The position numbers and the translations under genes are program-made. The notes under the pieces were generated by a model. It did no database searches. It saw nothing but the letters and a program-made list of their open reading frames with translations, and was not told where the DNA came from. Source: Microcoleaceae cyanobacterium UBA9251 (GTDB lineage Bacteria > Cyanobacteriota > Cyanobacteriia > Cyanobacteriales > Microcoleaceae). Taken from it: a stretch of DNA of 15,700 nucleotides. Below are positions 5,634 to 13,400 of the stretch, piece after piece. How positions within the stretch are numbered: the first letter of the stretch is position 1; each line of letters opens with the position of its first letter. Location of the stretch: the NCBI GenBank assembly GCA_003542015.1, contig DPLL01000202.1, forward strand, positions 2,697 through 18,396. Direction: 5' to 3'.

Positions 5634-7529
5634 ATGAATAAGTCTCTGAACAAAATTCTGCTAGTAGAGCATGATAGATTGCTGAGTGCGACACTGCTAA
5701 AGGTGTTGGGAACACATCACTACACGATCGATCTAGCAAGCGATGGACAAGCGGGCCTAGACTTGGCAACCATAGTTGAGTATGACCTGATTTTGCTGGA
5801 CCTGCAGGTTCCCAAACTAGATGGAATTACTCTATGTCGCCAACTGCGATCGCAAGGCTACCGCAAACCAATTCTACTACTAACAGCAAATGATTCAGAT
5901 GCGGATGTGGTGGCTGGGTTCGATGCGGGCGCCGATGACTACATCAGCAAGCCCTGTGCTACGGAAGCATTACTGGCGATGATGCGAACATTATTGCGAC
6001 GCAGTAAAGCACTTTCTCTAGGTTCTACTAACAACCCATCCGCTAATATATTGACTTGCGGAAATCTTTGTTTAAACCTCGATTCAGGTAGAGTCACCTT
6101 TGGCGAACAAGTCATTCCTCTGACAGCAACAGAATATAACCTGCTGGAATTATTCCTGCGAAATCCCGATCGCATCTTTAGCCGCAGTGCCATTTTGGAT
6201 CGTCTGTGGGGATTTGATGATGCACCAACCGATCGCGCTATTAACACTCACATTAAAGATGTCCGAAAGAAACTCAAAGCAGGCGGCTTAACCGCAGAAA
6301 TCATCGAAACAGTTTATGGTATGGGCTATCGACTGAAACCTTGTCCGCAGTCTGCCTCGTCTAGTTCCAACAATCCTGACACCGATCGCGCCCGAAAACC
6401 TAAATCTGGGGTAGGAGATAAGTCGGCCATCGACAAAGTATTCGAGCGGTTTCGGGGAGTATTTCACCAACAAATTGCCCTATTGGAACAGGCTAAAACG
6501 GCATTATTAGCCGGAAATTTAGAAACGGAATTACAGCAAAAGGCCAAGAATGAAGCCCATAAATTGGCAGGCTCTCTGGCATCTTTTGGTTATCCCGAAG
6601 GATCGAAATTAGCGCGATCTGCCGAGCATTTACTAATGAAAGAAAGCCCTTTCAACACCGTCGAAATCACTCGTTTTTCGGAAATTGTGACAGGATTACA
6701 ACAGGAATTAGCCAAACCTCCAGTTACGTTAACGGCTTCACCAGTGCCTACCATTTTATCTCATCGGGTGCTAGTGGTTGATGATGATACTGCTTTGACA
6801 GAGCGCTTAAAAGCAGAATCAGAAGATTGGGGATTGCGAATTAAAATTGCTCCCAATCTTACCACGGCGCGATCGCGTCTTGCTTTGTCAATGCCCGATG
6901 TGATGTTACTAGATTTAAGCTTTCCAGAGACAGAGGAAGATGGATTGACGCTGCTGCGAGAACTAAATTCGCGATCGCCTAATCTCCCTATAATTGTCTT
7001 TACCGGACGAGATAGCCTTGCCGATCGCTTGGCCGTATCGCGGTTAGGGGCGAAACAATTTTTGCACAAACCCGCCACCACCGAGCAAATTTTTCACGCG
7101 ATCGCGCGCGTCTTACCTGCTCCCAAAACTTCAGAAGCCAAAATCTTAATCGTAGATGATGACTCTGCGATGCTGGCTACATTATCCGCATTGCTGACAC
7201 CTTGGGGACTGGATGTGACAACTCTCGCCTCGCCACAACGATTTTGGGAAGTGTTAATTAGCACTGTTCCCGATTTAGTCGTGCTGGATCTAGAAATGCC
7301 AATCATAAATGGTTTAGAATTATGTCAGGTAGTACGACAGGATGTTAACTGGGGAGATTTACCGATTTTGGTGGTGACAGCCCATACAGATCCCGAATCC
7401 CTACAACAAGCCTTTGCTGCCGGAGCCGATGATTTTATTACTAAACCCGTGTTGGGGCCGGAATTAGTCACGCGGGTACTCAGCAGAATTAACCGCGATC
7501 GTCCCTTCCTTAAGCCTGGGAATACTTAA
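5634..7529 (+). CDS. RcaC-like multidomain response regulator (REC-wHTH-HPt-REC-REC)
   Basis: 631 aa from ATG 5634. An upstream in-frame TTG (5601) would add 11 residues, but REC1 starts right after the ATG. REC1 (about 6-120) has phosphoacceptor Asp56, Thr84 and Lys106, but its acidic pair reads Glu12-His13 rather than Glu-Asp. An OmpR/PhoB-type winged helix follows (about 137-236; PLTATEYNLLELFL, RAINTHIKDVRKKL, GMGYRLKP). An HPt domain (about 268-360) carries phospho-His309 in NEAHKLAGSLASFGY. REC2 (about 377-495) has Asp383/384, Asp427, Thr457 and Lys479; REC3 (about 502-620) has Asp508/509, Asp552, Thr582 and Lys604. This is the plan of RcaC, the DNA-binding regulator of chromatic acclimation. 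It presumably receives phosphate from light-responsive kinases and controls transcription. The phytochrome gene follows after 4 nt, implying one operon. Orthology with RcaC itself is unproven. Confidence 0.9.
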   Translation: MNKSLNKILLVEHDRLLSATLLKVLGTHHYTIDLASDGQAGLDLATIVEYDLILLDLQVPKLDGITLCRQLRSQGYRKPILLLTANDSDADVVAGFDAGADDYISKPCATEALLAMMRTLLRRSKALSLGSTNNPSANILTCGNLCLNLDSGRVTFGEQVIPLTATEYNLLELFLRNPDRIFSRSAILDRLWGFDDAPTDRAINTHIKDVRKKLKAGGLTAEIIETVYGMGYRLKPCPQSASSSSNNPDTDRARKPKSGVGDKSAIDKVFERFRGVFHQQIALLEQAKTALLAGNLETELQQKAKNEAHKLAGSLASFGYPEGSKLARSAEHLLMKESPFNTVEITRFSEIVTGLQQELAKPPVTLTASPVPTILSHRVLVVDDDTALTERLKAESEDWGLRIKIAPNLTTARSRLALSMPDVMLLDLSFPETEEDGLTLLRELNSRSPNLPIIVFTGRDSLADRLAVSRLGAKQFLHKPATTEQIFHAIARVLPAPKTSEAKILIVDDDSAMLATLSALLTPWGLDVTTLASPQRFWEVLISTVPDLVVLDLEMPIINGLELCQVVRQDVNWGDLPILVVTAHTDPESLQQAFAAGADDFITKPVLGPELVTRVLSRINRDRPFLKPGNT

Positions 7530-7533
7530 AAAG

Positions 7534-9837
7534 ATGATTTCTCTGAATTACATTTTCGATGAACCAATTACCTTGACAAATTGCGACTTAGAACCAATTC
7601 ATATTCCTAATGCGATTCAACCTCATGGCGTTTTGTTCGTTTTTAATGAAGAAAATTGGCAAATTTTACAAGTCAGCGATAATACGGAATCGTTCCTCGG
7701 ATATGCTCCCGATGACTTATTAACTAAAAGTCTCAATGATATTTTTGAACCCGAATCTCAACACGCGATAGCGTCTTGTTTAGCAGAAGATTTTGACGCG
7801 GTAAATCCTCTCACTTTGAATTTATTAAATCCCCAAAACGAAACCATTTTGTTTTATGGAATTGTCCATCGCGCACCCGATAATCTCTTAATTCTGGAAC
7901 TGGAAAACCCCACGGCAGATAGGCCCGATGATTTCTTTCAATTCTATCAATTAACTCGTCATACTCTCACTAAAATACAAGGGATATCCGATCTGAGGGG
8001 TTTATGTCAATTAATGGCTGAAGAAGTGAGAAAAATTATCGACTTCGATCGCGTGATGGTTTATCGCTTTGCTCGCGATGGATCGGGAGAAGTTATTGCC
8101 GAGAATAAACGCTCAGATTTAACGTCATATTTAGGTTTGCGTTTTCCTGATACCGATATTCCCAAACAAGCAAAAGAACTCTATCGTTTGAATAAATTAC
8201 GATTAATTCCTAATATCAATTATCAGAGCGAGGCTTTAATTCCCACTCATTGTCCCCTCACCAATGCTTCTCCCGATTTGAGTTTTTCGGTTTTAAGGAG
8301 TGTTTCTCCCATTCATATTGAATATTTACAAAATATGAATATAGGCGCGTCTATGTCTATTTCTTTGCTGAAAAATAATCAATTATGGGGATTAATTGCT
8401 TGTCATCATAACACACCTAAATATCTTCCTTATCAGAGTCGAACTCTCTGTGAATTTATGGGAAAAATTATGTCCCTTGAATTAAGTAATAAAGAAGACA
8501 ATGAAAATTTAGATGACAAAATTCGCTTAAAAACCCTGCAATCTGATTTTGTGGAAAGTATTTACCACGCGGATGATTTCGTTGACGCGGTAGGACGCGA
8601 TCGAGAACGTTTGTTAAGCTTAGTTAATGCCACGGGCGCAGCCATCATTTCTAATGATTTAGTCATGCTATTTGGGAAAACTCCTTCCGAAAATGAGATT
8701 AATCAATTAATAGATTGGGTGGTTCCTCTTCTGCAAAATAATCTTTATTATACGGATAGTTTGCCTAAAGTTTACCCCCCAGCAGTAGAGTTTAAAGACT
8801 TAGCTTGTGGGTTAATCGTTGTCTCTATCACTAAAATGCAACGCAATTTCATTGTATGGTTTCGTCCTGAAGTAATTCAAACTGTCAATTGGGGAGGGAA
8901 TCCTAGTAAAAAAGAAACAATGGATGAAGAGGGAAATATCAGAATGTCCCCGCGTAAATCTTTTGAGAAATGGCAGGAAATAGTTAAATTAAAAAGCTTA
9001 CCTTGGCAACCTAATGAAATTGAGGGAATAGTTGAATTACGCAGCAGTATTGTCGGAATAATTTTGAAAAAAGCCGATGAGTTGGCCTCCATTAATGAAC
9101 AGTTGCAACGCAGTAATAATGAATTAGATGCTTTTGCTTACATTGCTTCTCACGATCTGAAAGAACCCTTAAGGGGCATTCATAATTATGCCAGTTTTTT
9201 GTTAGCCGATTATCATGATAAATTAGATATAGATGGGGTTAATAAATTAAATACATTAATGGAATTAACTACGAGAATGGAAAATCTAATCAATGCTTTA
9301 CTGCATTTTTCTCGCTTATCTCGTACTGATTTAAACCGAAATAACCTCGATATAAATAAGTTAGTTAACAATGTTCTTGACGTGATAAAAATAAATCAAT
9401 CTGATTTCCAAATAGATATAAAAATACCAGAAAAAATGCCAATTATTAAAGGCGATCGCGTCTTGAGCGAAGAAATTTTTGTGAACTTAATTAGTAATGC
9501 GATCAAGTATAACGATCAACCGGAAAAACGCATAGAAATTGGTTTACTAATGGAGAAACCCGATTGGGCATTAATCGAGGATCCTTGTTTTCAGCAAAAC
9601 ATCCCGGTTTTTTATGTAAAAGATAATGGAATTGGCATCAGAGAAAAACATTTAGATACCATTTTTCGTATTTTCAAACGCTTGCACGCGCAAAATAAAT
9701 ATGGAGGTGGAACCGGGGCAGGCTTAACAATTGTTAAAAAAATTGTTGAGCGACATGGAGGACAAATTTGGGTAGAATCAAAATATCAGGAAGGAACGAC
9801 CTTTTATTTTACTCTTTCAGGCCCCAATGAAAAGTGA
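7534..9837 (+). CDS. cphB: Biliverdin-type phytochrome histidine kinase (CphB/bacteriophytochrome class)
   Basis: 767 aa. The PAS domain (about 20-125) is preceded by Cys17 in NCDLEPIHIPNAIQPHG, the N-terminal attachment cysteine of bacteriophytochromes. The GAF domain (about 145-315) carries FDRVMVYRF, the PDTDIP motif (Asp208-Ile209-Pro210), and RSVSPIHIEYL, where Ile260 occupies the site of the phycocyanobilin-binding Cys of Cph1 while His261 is kept, plus WGLIACHH (His291-292). The PHY domain (about 330-510) has tongue motifs WGG (453-455) and PRKSF (473-477). The kinase half has His540 in YIASHDLKEPL, N-box NLISNAIKYN, DNGIGI and GGGTGAGL. All catalytic residues are present. It should bind biliverdin and switch between red and far-red forms, passing phosphate to the overlapping Rcp-type regulator. 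Calothrix CphB-RcpB is the closest known arrangement I can name. The gene is noticeably A+T-richer than the regulator before it. Confidence 0.9.
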   Translation: MISLNYIFDEPITLTNCDLEPIHIPNAIQPHGVLFVFNEENWQILQVSDNTESFLGYAPDDLLTKSLNDIFEPESQHAIASCLAEDFDAVNPLTLNLLNPQNETILFYGIVHRAPDNLLILELENPTADRPDDFFQFYQLTRHTLTKIQGISDLRGLCQLMAEEVRKIIDFDRVMVYRFARDGSGEVIAENKRSDLTSYLGLRFPDTDIPKQAKELYRLNKLRLIPNINYQSEALIPTHCPLTNASPDLSFSVLRSVSPIHIEYLQNMNIGASMSISLLKNNQLWGLIACHHNTPKYLPYQSRTLCEFMGKIMSLELSNKEDNENLDDKIRLKTLQSDFVESIYHADDFVDAVGRDRERLLSLVNATGAAIISNDLVMLFGKTPSENEINQLIDWVVPLLQNNLYYTDSLPKVYPPAVEFKDLACGLIVVSITKMQRNFIVWFRPEVIQTVNWGGNPSKKETMDEEGNIRMSPRKSFEKWQEIVKLKSLPWQPNEIEGIVELRSSIVGIILKKADELASINEQLQRSNNELDAFAYIASHDLKEPLRGIHNYASFLLADYHDKLDIDGVNKLNTLMELTTRMENLINALLHFSRLSRTDLNRNNLDINKLVNNVLDVIKINQSDFQIDIKIPEKMPIIKGDRVLSEEIFVNLISNAIKYNDQPEKRIEIGLLMEKPDWALIEDPCFQQNIPVFYVKDNGIGIREKHLDTIFRIFKRLHAQNKYGGGTGAGLTIVKKIVERHGGQIWVESKYQEGTTFYFTLSGPNEK

Positions 9838-10279
9838 GGATAAACCTATAAGTATATTAGTGATAGAAGATAGTGATGAAGACTACGAAGCCTTCATGCG
9901 GGTTGTCAAAAGCCTCCCGCGTACATTCTCGATTTATCGCTGTGAGGATGGCGATACAGCTTTGGACTTTCTGTTTCCAGAAGAAAATTATCGCGAGCCC
10001 ACGATCGCGCCTTGTCCTCGTTTAATTCTCTTGGATTTAAACTTACCGGGAACCGATGGAAGAGAGGTATTAGCAACCATCAGAAGTAAGAAGGAATTAA
10101 ATTTAATGCCCGTGGTTGTCTTTACCACATCTTTTAATCAAAAGGATGTCAATTTTTGCTATGGGCAAGGGGCAAACGGTTATATATTAAAACCTATGGG
10201 AATATCGGCTCTAACCGATACGTTACACACTTTATTTCGCTATTGGTTTGATTTTTCCATTTTACCGGAATTATCGTAG
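9827..10279 (+). CDS. rcpB: Rcp-type single-domain response regulator paired with the phytochrome
   Basis: 150 aa, one receiver domain of the Rcp1/RcpB class. The acidic pair is Glu14-Asp15 in LVIEDSDED, the phosphoacceptor Asp70 is in LILLDLNLPGTDG, the switch Thr is in VVFTTS (Thr100/101) and Lys122 is in YILKPMG. The C-terminal extension ending in LFRYWFDFSILPELS matches the aromatic tail used for dimerisation in Rcp proteins. There is no output domain. The start overlaps the end of the phytochrome gene by 11 nt in another frame, so the two are surely co-transcribed and translationally coupled, and the kinase is its expected phosphodonor. The DLNLPGTDGREVL wording is typical of phytochrome partner regulators. 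Confidence 0.92.
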   Translation: MKSEDKPISILVIEDSDEDYEAFMRVVKSLPRTFSIYRCEDGDTALDFLFPEENYREPTIAPCPRLILLDLNLPGTDGREVLATIRSKKELNLMPVVVFTTSFNQKDVNFCYGQGANGYILKPMGISALTDTLHTLFRYWFDFSILPELS

Positions 10280-10443
10280 GGGTAGTGCCCCCGTGCCTAC
10301 CCCGATCTGAGGGGGCAACCACAGGGGGATTGCTGAGGGGGCAACCACAGGGGGATTGCCCCTACCAGATTTCTAATTGTAGGGGTAGTGCCCCCGTGCC
10401 TACCCCGATCTGAGAGGGCAACCACAGGGGGATTGCCCCTACA
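10276..10443. repeat. G/C-rich imperfect-palindrome repeat in two copies with a nested 26-bp tandem duplication
   Basis: A unit beginning GTAGGGGTAGTGCCCCCGTG starts at 10276, overlapping the rcpB stop codon, and again at 10379. The second copy (10379-10442) is bounded by GTAGGGG and CCCCTAC and reads as an imperfect palindrome. In the first copy, a 26-bp segment beginning CTGAGGGGGCAACC is tandemly duplicated (10307-10332 and 10333-10358); its counterpart in copy two is 10410-10435 with one G-to-A change (GAGAGG for GAGGGG). Form and wording fit small non-coding dispersed repeats (REP/MITE-like) of cyanobacteria. It fills the gap between rcpB and the large kinase and could act as a terminator or processing site. 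Confidence 0.85.
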
Positions 10444-10480
10444 AGATTTCATAATTCATTTCACAACAGTGCAGAAAAGA

Positions 10481-10492
10481 GAAGGGGGCAGT
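10481..10492 (+). promoter_or_regulatory. Ribosome-binding site that fixes the start of the large kinase
   Basis: GAAGGGGG (10481-10488) lies 4 nt before ATG 10493. An open frame continues upstream to a GTG at 10388, but those 35 codons lie within the palindromic repeat and encode no domain. The protein from ATG 10493 begins with a charged helix typical of this kinase family, so the ATG is preferred. Confidence 0.75.
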
Positions 10493-13400
10493 ATGGCCGA
10501 TCGCGACAAAACGAAAGATCAACTGATTGCCGAATTAGAGTTATTGCGGGCGGAAGTCACGACTCTGAAACAGATGGGGCCAACTCACTTCGCACCGACA
10601 ACAGCCCCGGTGGAAAATTGGCCGATCGCGCCCTTTGTCAGTTTAGCCGATAATGTTGAGGTGACAGGAAAATACACCATTCTCTTAATAGATGATTCCG
10701 AAGTCGATCGCGTTACCTACCGACGATTTTTGATGGAGGATCGCGATCGGACATACCAGATTATCGAATTTGATAACGGCGAAGATGCACTGGAATGGAG
10801 TCAGCAAAATCTCCCAGATATTTTTCTCATTGATTACTTCTTACCCGATATGGACGGGTTAGAGTTATTGCAACAACTCCAACAACAAACTGGACGCAAT
10901 AGCCTTCCCGTGATTATGTTTACAGGCCAAGGAAATCTCCAAATAGCCGTTGATTTACTCAAAAGTGGCGCTCAGGATTATTTAGAAAAAAGCCAGATCA
11001 CCCCTCAAATTTTGCATCGATCCATTAGCTATATCCTGCGAGCAAACCAACTGATTCGAGAACGGGAATGGCAACAACAACAACAGCAAATCCTTGCCAA
11101 AACAGCACTTGCTATCCGGCAATCCCTCAAATTAGACGATATTCTCAACTCCACGGTAAGGGAAGTCAGAAATATTCTGCAATGCGATCGCGTGATTGTT
11201 TTTAAATTTTTTCCTGACTGGGGGGGGACAGTTCTGGTGGAGTCGGTTGTTGATGAAAGTAAGGCTATTTTACCGCGCCAGATTTATGATCCTTGTATTG
11301 GGAAAGAGTACGTTGAACCATTCAAAAAAGGTTTAGTTACGGCAAAATCCGATATCTATAATTCTGATATTAGTCCCTGTCACATAGAATTTCTCGAAAG
11401 TTTACAAGTCAGGGCAAATTTAGTAGTTCCCATTACCAAAGGCGATGAATTGTGGGGGTTACTCGTTGCTCATCACTGTACCGCGCCCCGTCAGTGGCAA
11501 TCTTCAGAAATTGAACTCTTGCGACAAGTAGTAATTCAAGCAGGAATAGCCATTCAACAAGCTGATTTATTGGAGCAGCTACAAAGGGAACTAAGGGAGC
11601 GCGAACAGGCACAAATGGCATTGCAGGAAAATGAACAAAAACTGCAATTATTCATCAAATATGCTCCGGCTAGTATTGTCATGTTCGATCAGCAGATGTG
11701 CTACATTGCCGCCAGCCAACGATGGGTTGATGACTTTCATCTCAATTCCATAGACGCGATAATTGGGCGATCTCACTACGAGGTTTTTCCCAATATATCA
11801 GAGGAGTGGAAGCATTTCCATCAAAGAGGTTTGGCGGGTTTCATTGAAAAATGTGATGAAGATTTTTTTGTGAACTCAGATGGATCGTGGCAATGGTTAC
11901 ACTGGGAGATTCATCCCTGGTATCGCGCTAATGAGGATATCGGTGGCATCATTCTGTTCACTGAAGATATTACCGAGCGCAAACAGGCACAAATTACATT
12001 ACAACAACTTAATTCCGAACTAGAACAACGGGTAAGAGAAAGAACAGCAGAATTAACGGAAGTAAACGATAACCTGTTAGTTACCTTACTAGAAAAAGAA
12101 CACGCCTATCAATTAGTAAATGAACAAGCACAACTGCTAGATTTAGCTCATGATAGTATTATTACCTGGGATTTAAACTCGGTTATTACCTTTTGGAATC
12201 AGGGAGCCGAGTCTATGTATGGTTGGACAAAAGCCGAGGCATGGGGACAACACGCGCACACTTTTTTGAAAACGCAGTTTCCTCAACCTTTAGAAGAGAT
12301 TAAAGCACAACTATTAGAAAAAAATTACTGGGAAGGAGAACTCATTCATTACACTTGGGACAATTACCCGATTACTGTATCTAGCCGTTGGGTGGTTCAA
12401 AAAGATGATGCGGGTAGAGTAATTAAAATCCTACAAATTAACAATGATATTACTGAGCGCAAACAAGCAGAATCAGCCTTGCAGGAATATATTCATCAAG
12501 TTGAAGACTTGTACAATAATGCTCCCTGTGGCTATCACTCCCTAGACGCGGAGGGGATAATTGTGCGGATGAATGATACGGAACTGAAGTGGTTAGGATA
12601 TACCCGCGATGAAGTCCTGAACAAAAAGAAATTTATCGATCTAATTGCACCGGAAAGCCAACAAGTTTTTTACCATAATTTTCCCAATTTTAAAAAACAA
12701 GAAAAAATTAATAATTTAGAGTTTCAGATGTTGAATAAAGACGGCTCAACCCGATGGGTTAACCTGAATGCGACAGCCGTCAAAGATGAAGATGGTAACT
12801 TTATGAGGAGTCGCTCCTCCGTGTTTGATATTAGCGATCGCAAGCGGCTGGAAAGGGAGCAAAAACAAGCTGAATTAGCCCTACAAGAGAGCGAAGAACA
12901 ACGCCGATTAGCTCTGGATTTAACCCATATCGGCTTTTGGAATTTAGAACTTTCCACAGGAAAGCTTATTTGGAATGACAATCACTTCACTTTACTGGGT
13001 TTAGTTCCTGGTTCCCTTGAGCCAAACTACCAAATCTGGGGAGAGCGATTGCATCCTGAAGATAGAGATTGGGTGGAAAGAAAGTTTGTCGATTGTATTG
13101 AGCTTCACCTTGATTATGAAGCCGAATATCGAGTGGTGCATCCCGATGGCTCTGTTCATTGGTTAATGGGGCGTGCCACAGGCATTTACGATGAATTGGG
13201 GCAACCTACGCGATCGCTTGGTGTATTGCTCGATATCAGCCAGCGCAAACGTATTGAAGAAGCCCTGCGAAAATATGAGCGCGTCATATCCAATACCACA
13301 GATGCGATCGCGCTGCTCAATCGCGACTATATTTATCAAATAGCTAATCAAGCTTATTTAACTTGGTGCAACAAATCCGAAGACGAAGTTATCGGCAATT

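Noticed and set aside
5396..5641. 81-aa frame before the RcaC-like gene
   Set aside because: No recognisable features, no ribosome-binding site, and it overlaps the regulator start in another frame.
10276..10443. Possible insertion sequence or transposon
   Set aside because: Too short, no transposase frame, no clear target duplication; best called a small palindromic repeat.
10388..10492. GTG start for the large kinase, adding 35 residues
   Set aside because: The extension lies inside the palindromic repeat; ATG 10493 has a good ribosome-binding site.
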